In this document: positions 53,180 through 62,283 of the stretch, one piece after another
Layout of the letters: every line of letters starts with the position of its first letter
Position numbering within the stretch: the first letter of the stretch is position 1
NCBI RefSeq assembly: GCF_011764425.1
Contig: NZ_BLPF01000001.1
Coordinates: forward strand, 3,339,001 to 3,403,000
Origin: Phytohabitans houttuyneae
GTDB lineage: Bacteria; Actinomycetota; Actinomycetes; Mycobacteriales; Micromonosporaceae
Length of the DNA stretch: 64,000 bases
Direction of reading: 5' to 3'
Translations under genes and position numbers: made by a program
Notes under the pieces: generated by a model
The model's input: the letters and a program-made list of their open reading frames with translations, nothing else
Databases searched by the model: none
Told to the model about the DNA's origin: nothing

Positions 53180-53229
53180 CGAAACAATCGGGACCCGGTT
53201 GCGAAACGGCCTCTCGGCAGGCTTTCGGC

Positions 53230-55311
53230 ATGGCAGGCGCGGTGGAGAGTCTGGTGGTGACCCGGGAGGTCGCCACCCACTGTCCCTACTGCGCGCTTCA
53301 GTGCGGCATGACCCTCCGGGCGGCGCCGGAGGGTCGCGTCGAGGTCGCGGCCCGCCAGTTTCCGACCAACCGGGGCGGCCTGTGCCAGAAGGGCTGGACC
53401 GCGGCCGACCTGCTCGACCACCCCGACCGGCTGACCACCCCGCTGGTCCGGGATGGCGGCGAGCTGCGCCCGGCGACGTGGGCGGAGGCGCTGGACCGGG
53501 TGACCGAGGGCATCCTGGCCACCCAGTCGGCGCACGGGCGCGACGCGGTGGCGGTCTTCGGCGGCGGCGGCCTGACCAACGAGAAGGCGTACGCGCTGGG
53601 CAAGTTCGCCCGGGTCGCGCTCCGCACGAAAAACATCGACTACAACGGCCGCTTCTGCATGTCGTCGGCGGCCGCGGCGGGCATGCGGGCGTTCGGGCTC
53701 GACCGGGGGCTGCCCTTTCCGCTCGCCGACATCGGCCAGGCCGACACGCTCGTGCTCGTCGGTGCCAACGTGGCCGAGACGATGCCGCCGTTCGCGCGCT
53801 ACCTGACCGAGCAGAAGGCGCGTGGCGGCACGCTCATCGTGATCGACCCGCGGGCCACCGCGACCGCGCGGCAGGCAACGCTCCACCTGCAGCCGACGCC
53901 CGGCACCGACCTGGCGCTGGCCAACGCGCTGCTGCACATCGTGCTCGGCGAGGGCTGGGCCGACGAGGCGTACATCGAGGGCCGCACCACCGGCTTCGAC
54001 GAGGTGCGCCGCACGGTGGCGAGCTACTGGCCGGCCCGGGTGGAGCGGTTGACCGGCGTGCCGGTCGCCGACCTGGAGGCGGCCGCCCACGCGCTGGCCA
54101 GCGCGCAGACCGCGATCATCCTGACCGCGCGCGGCGCGGAGCAGCACTCCAAGGGCGTCGACACGGTCACCGCGTTCATCAATCTCGCGCTCGCGCTCGG
54201 CCTGCCCGGACGGCCGGGTTCCGGCTACGGCTGCCTCACCGGCCAGGGCAACGGGCAGGGCGGGCGCGAGCACGGACAGAAGGCCGACCAGCTCCCGGGG
54301 TACCGCAAGATCGACGACCCGGCCGCCCGCGCGCACGTGGCGTCGGTGTGGGGCGTCGACCCCGACGACCTGCCCGGACCCGGCCCCTCGGCGTACGAGC
54401 TGCTGACCGGCGACGAGATGCGCACGCTGCTGGTCTTCGGCTCCAACCCGGTCGTCTCCGCACCCCGCGCGGCACGCGTCGAGGCCCGCCTGCGCGACCT
54501 CGACATGCTTGTCGTCTCCGACTTCGTGCTCTCCGAGACCGCGGCAATCGCCGACGTGGTGCTGCCGACCGCGCAGTGGGCCGAGGAGGACGGCACGATG
54601 ACCAACCTGGAGGGCCGGGTGCTGCGGCGCCACGCCCTCCGCCAGCCACCGCCAGATGTGAGGACGGATCTGGCGGTGATTGCCGAGCTGGCCTCCCGGC
54701 TCGGCGCCGGCAAGTGGTTCACCACCGAACCGCAAGCCGTGTTCGAGGAGCTGCGGCGTGCTTCTGCCGGGGGTACGGCGGACTACGCAGGCGTGACGTG
54801 GGAGCGGGTCGACGCCGAGGACGGCGTGTTCTGGCCGTGCCCATCGGTGGACCGGCCGGGTACGCCGCGGCTTTTCCTCGACACCTTCGCCACGCCGGAC
54901 GGGCGGGCCCGGTTTCTGCCGGTCGAGCACCGGCCGGCCGCGGAGGAGGTCGACGCGGAGTACCCGCTCTACCTCACCACCGGCCGGGTGCTCGCGCAGT
55001 ACCAGTCGGGCGCGCAGACGCGGCGGATCGAGGCGCTGCGCCGCGCGGCGCCGAACGCGTTCGTCGAGCTCCACCCCGACCTGGCCGCCCGCATCGGTGT
55101 GGGAGCCGGCGACGAGGTCGTGGTCACCAGCAGGCGCGGCGAGATGCGGGCGCCCGCCCGCCTGACCGAGACCATCCGACCGGACACACTCTTCGCGCCG
55201 TTCCACTGGGGCGGCGCCGCCCGGGCCAACTCACTGACGAGTGACGCCCTCGACCCGACGTCTCGAATGCCGGAGTTCAAGGTGTGCGCAGTCAAGGTGA
55301 GGGCAGCATGA
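53230..55311 (+). CDS. nasA: Assimilatory nitrate reductase catalytic subunit (molybdopterin, 4Fe-4S)
   Basis: A 693-residue cytoplasmic enzyme reducing nitrate to nitrite. The N-terminal cluster motif C-x2-C-x3-C (CPYCALQCGM) with the fourth Cys in GGLCQKGW comes first. Then the molybdopterin dinucleotide domains: NGRFCMSSAAAAGMRAFG, VLVGANVAETMPPFARYL, LTGQGNGQGGREHGQKADQLPGYR, VLPTAQWAEEDGTMTNLEGRVLRR, and a C-terminal dinucleotide-binding barrel (LTTGRVLAQYQSGAQTRR). ATG 53230 is chosen so that the Cys motif falls 20 residues in; a longer reading through the structured leader is unlikely. Confidence 0.93.
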   Translation: MAGAVESLVVTREVATHCPYCALQCGMTLRAAPEGRVEVAARQFPTNRGGLCQKGWTAADLLDHPDRLTTPLVRDGGELRPATWAEALDRVTEGILATQSAHGRDAVAVFGGGGLTNEKAYALGKFARVALRTKNIDYNGRFCMSSAAAAGMRAFGLDRGLPFPLADIGQADTLVLVGANVAETMPPFARYLTEQKARGGTLIVIDPRATATARQATLHLQPTPGTDLALANALLHIVLGEGWADEAYIEGRTTGFDEVRRTVASYWPARVERLTGVPVADLEAAAHALASAQTAIILTARGAEQHSKGVDTVTAFINLALALGLPGRPGSGYGCLTGQGNGQGGREHGQKADQLPGYRKIDDPAARAHVASVWGVDPDDLPGPGPSAYELLTGDEMRTLLVFGSNPVVSAPRAARVEARLRDLDMLVVSDFVLSETAAIADVVLPTAQWAEEDGTMTNLEGRVLRRHALRQPPPDVRTDLAVIAELASRLGAGKWFTTEPQAVFEELRRASAGGTADYAGVTWERVDAEDGVFWPCPSVDRPGTPRLFLDTFATPDGRARFLPVEHRPAAEEVDAEYPLYLTTGRVLAQYQSGAQTRRIEALRRAAPNAFVELHPDLAARIGVGAGDEVVVTSRRGEMRAPARLTETIRPDTLFAPFHWGGAARANSLTSDALDPTSRMPEFKVCAVKVRAA

Positions 55312-56750
55312 ACGTTGTCGTGGTGGGGTACGGCATGGCCGGCTCCCGGCTCGCGGCCGAGCTGCGTGACCGGGGTCCCCACATGAAAATCACGGTGCTG
55401 GGGGCCGAGCGGCACCGCGCGTACAACCGGATCATGCTGTCGAGCGTGCTCGCCGGCAAGGTCCGCGAGCGCGACGTCGAGATCACCGAGGCCGCCGGCC
55501 ACGGCATCGACCTGCGCCCCGGCGTGGTGGTCACCGCGATCGACCGGGCCGCCCGGATGGTGACGACCGGCGATGGCGACCGCATCGAGTACGACCATCT
55601 GGTGCTCGCCACCGGCAGCCGCGCGCTCATCCCGCCGCTGACCGGCCTCGACCGCGAGCACCTGCCCGAGCGGGTGGCGGTGTTCCGCACGCTCGACGAC
55701 TGCCGCCGCATCCTCGCCACCGCCTCGGAGGCGCGCAGCGCGCTCGTGCTCGGCGGGGGTCTTTTGGGCCTCGAAGCCGCCCGCGGCCTGGCCGCCCGGG
55801 GCATCGCCACCGAGGTGGTGCACGCGGTCGGCCACCTCATGGAGCGGCAGCTCGACCCGGGTGCCAGCGCGGTCCTCGTGCGCACGCTCTCCGGCCTCGG
55901 CATCACCGCGCACCTCGACGCGATGGCCGCCTCCGTGGCCGCCGACGCGGACGGGGTGACGCTCGGCCTCGCCGACGGGCGCGAGCTCCGCGCCGACCTG
56001 CTCGTCGTGGCCTGCGGCGTGCGGCCGGAGACCGGGCTGGCCGGCGACGCCGGGCTCGCCGTCGAGCGGGGCATCGTCGTCGACGACCACATGCGCACCA
56101 GCGACCCGCACATCTCCGCGATCGGCGACTGCGCACAGCACGACGGCGTGGTGAGCGGCCTCGTGGCGCCGGCTTGGGAGCAGGCCAGGATCGTCGCGCG
56201 GGTCCTCGGCGGGGAAGACCCGCTCGCGAGGTACCGGCCGCTTCCGGTGGTCACGCGCCTCAAGGCCGCGGGCATCGACCTGGCCGCCATGGGTACCTCC
56301 GGACCCGCCGAAGGCGCCGAAGGCGCCGAGGAGCTGAGCTTCGCCGACCCCGTCCGGGGTACCTACGCCAAGCTCACGATCGTCGGCGAGCGGCTGACCG
56401 GCGCGATCATGCTTGGCGACAACCCGTCCGTGGGCGCGGTGATCCAGCTCTTCGACCGCGGCTCCCCCGTGCCGACCGACCGCCGCGCGCTGCTGCTCGG
56501 GCGCGCGATCGGCGTACCCGCCGCCACGCAGGCGGAGTCGCCGGCGCTGATGCCCGACGCGGCGACGGTCTGCCAGTGCAACACCGTGAGCAAGGGTGCG
56601 CTGGTGCGCTGCTGGCGCGCCGGCGCGAGGTCCGTCGACGACGTGGTCGCCGCGACCAGGGCCACGACCGGCTGCGGCACCTGCCGCGACGCCGTCGAGG
56701 GCATCGTCGATTGGCTATCCACAGTGGACTCTCCGGAGGTCGCCGCATGA
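55308..56750 (+). CDS. FAD-dependent NAD(P)H oxidoreductase with BFD-like [2Fe-2S] domain (nas electron donor)
   Basis: A 480-residue protein resembling the front half of NirB: FAD site VVVVGYGMAGSRLAAELRDRG, ATGSRALIPPLTG, NAD site ALVLGGGLLGLEAARGLAARG, and GDCAQHDG. A C-terminal BFD-like domain with paired Cys follows (CQCNTVSKGALVR, TTGCGTCRDAVEGI). It probably passes electrons from NAD(P)H to NasA. The start overlaps the nasA stop (ATGA) and the end overlaps the nirB start (ATGA). Confidence 0.88.
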   Translation: MNVVVVGYGMAGSRLAAELRDRGPHMKITVLGAERHRAYNRIMLSSVLAGKVRERDVEITEAAGHGIDLRPGVVVTAIDRAARMVTTGDGDRIEYDHLVLATGSRALIPPLTGLDREHLPERVAVFRTLDDCRRILATASEARSALVLGGGLLGLEAARGLAARGIATEVVHAVGHLMERQLDPGASAVLVRTLSGLGITAHLDAMAASVAADADGVTLGLADGRELRADLLVVACGVRPETGLAGDAGLAVERGIVVDDHMRTSDPHISAIGDCAQHDGVVSGLVAPAWEQARIVARVLGGEDPLARYRPLPVVTRLKAAGIDLAAMGTSGPAEGAEGAEELSFADPVRGTYAKLTIVGERLTGAIMLGDNPSVGAVIQLFDRGSPVPTDRRALLLGRAIGVPAATQAESPALMPDAATVCQCNTVSKGALVRCWRAGARSVDDVVAATRATTGCGTCRDAVEGIVDWLSTVDSPEVAA

Positions 56751-59265
56751 CCGCGAACCTTGTCGTCGTGGGCAACGGCATGGTCGGCCAGCGCTTCGTC
56801 GAGGCGTTGCGCTCGCGCGACACCAGCGGCGAGTGGCGGGTCACCGTCCTGGCCGAGGAGGGGCGACCGGCCTACGACCGGGTGCGGCTCTCCGCCTTCT
56901 TCGACGGCGTGTCGGCCGAGGAGCTGAGCCTGCACACCCCCGACGACGGCGTCGACCTGCGGCTCGGCGAGCCGGTCGTGCACATCGACCGGGAGCGCCG
57001 GGTCGCGGTGACCGGCGACGGGGAGTACCCGTACGACGCGCTGGTCTTCGCCACCGGCTCGTACCCCTTCGTGCCACCTGTCGACGGCGCCGACCTGCGC
57101 GGGGTCTTCGTCTACCGCACGCTCGACGACCTGGAGGCGATCCGCGACCACGCCAAGGGCCGGCGCACCGGCGCGGTGATCGGCGGCGGCCTTCTCGGGC
57201 TGGAGGCGGCGAACGCGCTGCGGCTGCTGGGCCTCACCACGCACGTGGTGGAGTTCGCTCCGCGGCTGATGCCGGTGCAGGTCGACGAGGCCGGCGGTTC
57301 GATGCTCCGGCGGTACGTGGAGGAGATCGGCGTCAAGGTCCACACGGGCACCGCGACGACCGCGATCCGGCCGCGCAACGACGGCGACGGGCTCTACGGC
57401 CTCACGCTCTCCGACGGCTCCTGGATCCAGGCGGACCTCGTGGTCGTCGCGGCTGGCATCCGCCCTCGCGACGACGTGGCCCGCGCGGCCGGGCTGGACG
57501 TCGGCGAGCGCGGCGGGATCACTGTCGACAGCGCGTGCCGTACCTCCGACGAGCGGATCTGGGCGATCGGCGAGTGCGCGGCCGTCGAAGGCCGCTGCTA
57601 CGGCCTCGTCGCGCCCGGGTACGCGATGGCCGAGGTGGTGGCCGACCGGCTGCTCGGCGGGCAGGCGACGTTCCCCGGCGCGGACATGTCCACAAAGCTC
57701 AAGCTGCTCGGCGTCGACGTCGCGTCCTTCGGCGACGCACACGGCACGACCGAGGGCTGCCTGGACGTCACGTTCACCGACCCGGCAACCCGCGTGTACG
57801 CCAAGCTGGTCCTCTCCGACGACGCGAAGACGCTGCTCGGCGGCGTGCTGGTGGGCGACGCGTCGGCGTACCCCACGCTGCGGGCCAGCGTCGGCGGCCC
57901 GCTGCCCGGTGCACCGCTCGCGCTGCTCGCTCCGGAGTCGGGCGGCTCGGGCACCGGCGCCGGCATCGCCGCGCTGCCCGGCGGCGCGCAGGTCTGCTCG
58001 TGCAACGCGGTCACCAAGGACCAGATCGTCGGCGCGATCCACGAGGGCTGCACCGACGTGGCGGCCATCAAGGCGTGCACCCGCGCGGGCACCAGCTGCG
58101 GCTCCTGCGTACCCATGCTCAAGCAGCTCCTCGCCGTCTCCGGCGTGCAGCTCTCCAAGGCCCTGTGCGAGCACTTCGACCACAGCCGGCAGGAGCTCTT
58201 CGAGATCGTCCGGGCGCGGGGCATCCGCACCTTCTCGCAGCTCGTGACCGAGCACGGGCAGGGGCGCGGCTGCGACATCTGCAAGCCCGCGGTGGCCTCG
58301 ATCCTCGCGTCGCTGGGCAACGGCTACGTGCTCGACGGCGAGCAGGCGACCCTCCAGGACACCAACGACCACTTCCTGGCGAATATCCAGCGCGACGGCA
58401 CGTACTCGGTGGTGCCCCGCATCCCCGGCGGCGAGATCACGCCGGACAAGCTCATCGTGATCGGTGAGGTGGCCCGCGACTTCAACCTCTACACGAAGAT
58501 CACGGGCGGCCAGCGGATCGACCTTTTCGGCGCGCGCGTGGAGCAGCTGCCGCAGATCTGGCGGCGCCTTGTCGACGCCGGGTTCGAGTCAGGCCACGCG
58601 TACGGCAAGGCACTGCGCACGGTCAAGTCCTGCGTCGGCTCTACGTGGTGCCGGTACGGGGTGCAGGACTCGGTCGGTCTGGCGGTGGCGCTCGAGCTGC
58701 GCTACCGCGGGCTGCGCGCGCCACACAAAATCAAGTCGGCGGTCTCCGGGTGCGCACGCGAGTGCGCCGAGGCGCGGAGCAAGGACTTCGGCATCATCGC
58801 CACCGACAACGGATGGAACCTCTACGTCGGCGGCAACGGCGGCTTCCGCCCGCGCCACGCCGACCTTTTCGCCAGCGATCTGTCCACTGAGGAACTTGTG
58901 CGGTACGTGGACAGGTTCCTCATGTTCTACATCCGTACCGCGGACCGGCTGCAGCGCACGGCCGCGTGGATCGAGGCGATGGATGGCGGCCTCGACCACC
59001 TGCGCGCCGTGATCGTCGACGACTCGCTCGGCATCTGCGCGGACCTGGACGCGGCCATGGCCCGCCACGTCGACTCGTACGAGGACGAGTGGCGCGCCAC
59101 CGTCGAGGACCCGGAGCGCGTGCGCCGGTTCACCTCCTTCGTCAACGCACCGGACACCCCCGACCCGTCGATCACCTTCGAGGTGGAGCGGGCCAGCCGG
59201 TGCCGGCACTTGGCGAGCGCCGCCCCGTGGTGCTCGGTCTACCGACCATGGGAGTACGCCGATGA
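56747..59265 (+). pseudogene. nirB: Nitrite reductase large subunit, single-base frameshift near the end
   Basis: NAD(P)H-dependent sirohaem enzyme reducing nitrite to ammonium. In order: FAD domain (VVVGNGMVGQRFVEALRSR), NAD domain (GAVIGGGLLGLEAANALRL), BFD-like [2Fe-2S] (CSCNAVTKDQIVGAI), and sirohaem/4Fe-4S ligands in KSCVGSTWCRYG and SGCARECAEA. At the GGG run 59190-59192 the frame leaves the family sequence. Adding one G gives GQPVPALGERRPVVLGLPTMGVRR and a stop that overlaps nirD (ATGA), total 839 residues. As written the frame runs on, antisense-like, to about 59665. Probably a sequence error. Confidence 0.9.
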
Positions 59266-59606
59266 CGGACACAATGACCGCACGCTGGGAAGCGATCTGC
59301 CCGTACGAGGTGGTGGAGCCCGAGCGGGGCGTGGCCGCGCTCGTCGGCGGGGCGCAGGTGGCCATCTTCCGCACGTTCGACGGTGGTCTATACGCCATCG
59401 ACAACCGCGACCCGATCGCCGGCGCGCACGTGATGTCGCGCGGCATCGTCGGCAGCCGCGGCGACGTGCCGACCGTGGCGTCCCCGCTGCACAAGGAGGT
59501 GTACAGCCTGCTCACGGGCGAGTGCCTCGACGTGCCGGGCGTAGCGGTGCGCACCTTCCCGGTGCGGGTGCGGGACGGCATGGTCGAAGTGGGCGCCGGC
59601 TCATGA
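59262..59606 (+). CDS. nirD: Nitrite reductase small subunit
   Basis: A 114-residue Rieske-fold protein that supports NirB. ATG 59262 overlaps the corrected nirB stop. Seen: WEAICPYEVVEPERGVAALVGGAQVAIFRTFDGGLYAIDNRDPIAGAHVMSRGIVGSRGDVPTVASPLHKEVYSLLTGECLD. The Cys/His cluster ligands of true Rieske proteins are absent, as expected for NirD. Confidence 0.95.
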   Translation: MTDTMTARWEAICPYEVVEPERGVAALVGGAQVAIFRTFDGGLYAIDNRDPIAGAHVMSRGIVGSRGDVPTVASPLHKEVYSLLTGECLDVPGVAVRTFPVRVRDGMVEVGAGS

Positions 59607-59657
59607 CCTCGGCACCCTTCGAGCCTCGCGGGCGCCCGCAGCGAAGCGAGGACGGCC

Positions 59658-60746
59658 GTGAGTGATGAGCTTTCGGGCTTCACGGTTGGGGTGACCGCGG
59701 ACCGGCGTCGCGACGAGCTGGCGGCCCTCCTCGAGCGGCGGGGCGCACGCGTCGTGCTCGCGCCGGCGCTGCGGATCGTCCCGCTCGCCGACGACACCGA
59801 GCTGCGCGCCGCCACCCGCGCCTGCCTCGACCACCCGCCGAACGTGGTGATGGCCAACACCGGCATCGGCATGCGCGGCTGGCTGGAGGCCGCCGAGGGG
59901 TGGGGGCTCGCCGAGCCGCTCCGCTCGGTGCTCGGCCAGGCGTACATCGTGGCCCGCGGCCCCAAGGCCCGCGGCGCCATCCGCGCCGCCGGACTGCACG
60001 ACGAGTGGTCGCCCGCGTCGGAGAGCTGCGAGGAGGTCATCGAACACCTCCAGCGCCGCGGCGTCGAGGGGCAGGTCGTGGCCATGCAGCTGCACGGCGA
60101 ACGGCAACCCGAGTGCACCGCCGCCCTGGAGGCCGCGGGCGCCACCGTCATCGAGGTGCCCGTGTACCGCTGGGCGCCGCCCACCGACCCCGCCCCGCTG
60201 CACCGCCTCGTCGACCTGATCACCGGCCGCTTGGTGGATGCCGTGACGTTCACCTCGGCCCCCGCCGCGGGCGCGCTGCTGCGGGCCGCCGGTGCCAGCG
60301 GCGACGCGGTGCTGGACGCCCTCCGCTCGGACGTGCTGGCCGCATGCGTCGGCCCGGTCACCGCCGCCCCGCTGCGCCGCCACGGCGTGCCGGTGGCGGC
60401 GCCTACCCGTGCACGGCTGGGCGCGCTCGTGCGCACGATCGTCGACGAACTCCCGCAACGCGCGGTCAACCTCAAGGTCGCCGGCCACGTACTCACCCTC
60501 CGCGGGCACGCCGCGGTGGTGGACGGCGAGCTGCGACCGCTGGCGCCGGCACCGATGTCGGTACTGCGCGCGCTGGCCGCCACGCCGGGCCGGGTGCTCT
60601 CCCGCGCCGCCCTGCTGCGCACCCTTCCCCGCGGCGCCGACGAGCACGCGGTGGAAATGGCCGTCGCCCGCCTACGCGCCGGCTTGGGCGCGCCCGGTGT
60701 GGTACAGACCGTGGTGAAGCGCGGCTACCGCCTCCCCGTCGACTAG
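59658..60746 (+). CDS. nnaR: Uroporphyrinogen-III synthase-like regulator with C-terminal winged helix (NnaR type)
   Basis: A 362-residue fusion. Residues 1-255 are a HemD-like fold (FTVGVTADRRRDELAALLERRG, VVMANTGIGMRGWLEAAEG, AVTFTSAPAAGALLRAAG). Residues 270-362 are an OmpR-type winged helix (RPLAPAPMSVLRALAATPGRVLSRAALLRTLPRGADEHAVEMAVARLRAGLG, VVQTVVKRGYRL). This architecture and the position after nirBD match NnaR, a co-activator of nitrate/nitrite genes with GlnR in Streptomyces and mycobacteria. A sirohaem-precursor role is possible but less likely. GTG 59658 start. Confidence 0.88.
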   Translation: MSDELSGFTVGVTADRRRDELAALLERRGARVVLAPALRIVPLADDTELRAATRACLDHPPNVVMANTGIGMRGWLEAAEGWGLAEPLRSVLGQAYIVARGPKARGAIRAAGLHDEWSPASESCEEVIEHLQRRGVEGQVVAMQLHGERQPECTAALEAAGATVIEVPVYRWAPPTDPAPLHRLVDLITGRLVDAVTFTSAPAAGALLRAAGASGDAVLDALRSDVLAACVGPVTAAPLRRHGVPVAAPTRARLGALVRTIVDELPQRAVNLKVAGHVLTLRGHAAVVDGELRPLAPAPMSVLRALAATPGRVLSRAALLRTLPRGADEHAVEMAVARLRAGLGAPGVVQTVVKRGYRLPVD

Positions 60747-60800
60747 GCCCAGGGTCGTCAAGATCCCAGCAATATCCCGCACGGTGGGGAGAAACGGCGA

Positions 60801-60829
60801 ACGCCGCGTGCCGGGCCGGCACGCGGCGT
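60801..60829. terminator. Bidirectional terminator between nnaR and the conservon
   Basis: 12-bp arms ACGCCGCGTGCC / GGCACGCGGCGT with the loop GGGCC, centred between two convergent operons; no poly-T tail. Confidence 0.8.
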
Positions 60830-60842
60830 GGTGAGGGCTGGC

Positions 60843-61469
60843 TCAGCCGACCGGCGTGGGGCGGCGACCGCCGCCGCGCTCGGCGCGGAGGGTCATCATC
60901 GCGTGCTCGACGACGTTGACCAGGACGTGCTTGACCGAGTCGCGGTGCCGGGCGTCGCACAGCACGAGGGGCACGTGAGGGGCGATGGCCAGCGCCTCGC
61001 GGATCTCCTCGACCTCGTACTGCGGGGAGCCGTCGAAGACGTTCAGCGCCACCACGTACGGCAGGTGCCGGTTTTCGAAGTAGTCCAGCGGTGCGAAAGC
61101 GTCCGCGATCCGGCGGGTGTCGACCAGCACGGCCGCGCCCACCGCGCCTCGGATGATCTCGTCCCACATGAACCAGAAGCGGGTCTGACCGGGCGTGCCG
61201 AAGAGGTAGAGGATGAGGTCTTCGGCCATGGTGATGCGGCCGAAGTCCATCGCGACCGTGGTGGTCTCCTTGCCCGGCACCTTCGAGGGGTCGTCGATCC
61301 CCACGCCGGCCGCGGTCATGACCGCTTCCGTGGTCAGCGGGGTGATCTCGGAGACGGCGCCCACGAGCGTCGTCTTACCGACGCCGAAGCCTCCCGCGAT
61401 CACGATCTTGGCGGACGTGATGCCTCGGTTTCGGCGCGCCCCTGCGGCGTTATAGCCTGCGAAGTCCAC
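60843..61469 (-). CDS. Conservon small GTPase (CvnD type)
   Basis: A 208-residue Ras-like GTPase. G1 GGFGVGKTTLV (near residue 26), Thr-rich switch KETTTVAMDFGR, G3 replaced by LFGTPGQTRF, ALNVFDGS in the G4 position. It is the fourth gene of a conservon, a complex thought to work like a eukaryotic G-protein-coupled system in actinobacteria. GTG 61469 overlaps the DUF742 gene by 20 bases. Confidence 0.92.
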   Translation of the reverse strand: MDFAGYNAAGARRNRGITSAKIVIAGGFGVGKTTLVGAVSEITPLTTEAVMTAAGVGIDDPSKVPGKETTTVAMDFGRITMAEDLILYLFGTPGQTRFWFMWDEIIRGAVGAAVLVDTRRIADAFAPLDYFENRHLPYVVALNVFDGSPQYEVEEIREALAIAPHVPLVLCDARHRDSVKHVLVNVVEHAMMTLRAERGGGRRPTPVG

Positions 61470-61818
61470 TCAGCACCCTCTCAAGCAGTTCCATCCGCTC
61501 CTCATAGGCTTCTACCGGAGCGGCACTGTGCAGCGTCAGCAAGCCCTCTGCCACCATGTCGGCGACGAGCACACGGGCAACGCCCAGCGGGAGCCGGGTG
61601 TAGGCCGCTATCTCCGCCAGCGACTGCGCACGGTTTTCGCAGACGGTGGCGATGCGGTGCTTGTCGTGGCCCGCAAACCGCGACTCCTGCACGGCGGCCG
61701 GGTCCGCCACGAGCACCGCTTCCAGGGCGATGTCGCGGCGTGGCTCGGTGCGCCCGCGGGTGACCGCGTACGGTCGGACCAGCGCACCTCTCGGGTCTTC
61801 CCGTGGTTGGTCCACCAT
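61450..61818 (-). CDS. Conservon DUF742 protein (CvnC type)
   Basis: A 122-residue protein with the DUF742 winged helix: LVRPYAVTRGRTEP, HRIATVCENRAQSLAEIAAYTRLPLGVARVLVADMVAEGLLTLHSAA and the end ERVLSGLRRL. It is third in the conservon between the roadblock protein and the GTPase. Confidence 0.92.
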   Translation of the reverse strand: MVDQPREDPRGALVRPYAVTRGRTEPRRDIALEAVLVADPAAVQESRFAGHDKHRIATVCENRAQSLAEIAAYTRLPLGVARVLVADMVAEGLLTLHSAAPVEAYEERMELLERVLSGLRRL

Positions 61819-61875
61819 GACGCGGTCACCTCCTTCTGCAATAGTCGCGGCTGCACCCTCATTATCTACTTAGGA

Positions 61876-62283
61876 CTAGCGCGACACTGCCTCTCGGGTC
61901 GCCGGCGACAGGGCCGCCCCGACCCGTTCGACGAGCAGAGCCATCTCGTAACCCACCTGGCCCACGTCGCAGCTGCGCGCGGCCAGTACTGCCATCGAGG
62001 AACCGTCGCTGATGGACATGAGGAACAGGTAGCCGCTGTCCATCTCGATGACGGTCTGGAGCACCCCACCAGCGCTGAACATCCGCGAGGCGCCATCGGT
62101 GAGGCTCACCACACCCGACGTGATCGCGGCCAGCTGGTCCGCGCGGTCCGCCGGCAGGTCACGCGACGACGCGAGGAGCAGGCCGTCGGCCGACACCGCG
62201 ACGACGTGGGCGATCCCGGCCACGCTGTCGGCGAAGTTGCTGAGCAGCCAACTCATGTCCTGCATCGCTGCTGGCCTCGTCAT
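61876..62283 (-). CDS. Conservon roadblock/LC7 protein (CvnB type)
   Basis: A 135-residue protein: DMSWLLSNFADSVAGIAHVVAVSADGLLLASSRDLPADRADQLAAITSGVVSLTDGASRMFSAGGVLQTVIEMDSGYLFLMSISDGSSMAVLA, the full roadblock pattern. It likely acts on the GTPase encoded two genes later. ATG 62283 overlaps the sensor gene's stop by one base (TGATG). Confidence 0.93.
   Translation of the reverse strand: MTRPAAMQDMSWLLSNFADSVAGIAHVVAVSADGLLLASSRDLPADRADQLAAITSGVVSLTDGASRMFSAGGVLQTVIEMDSGYLFLMSISDGSSMAVLAARSCDVGQVGYEMALLVERVGAALSPATREAVSR

Noticed and set aside
56174-59665. A 1163-codon frame covering nirB as one protein
   Set aside because: The first 191 codons are an out-of-frame reading of the FAD reductase gene and the last part is nirD read out of frame after the one-base deletion.
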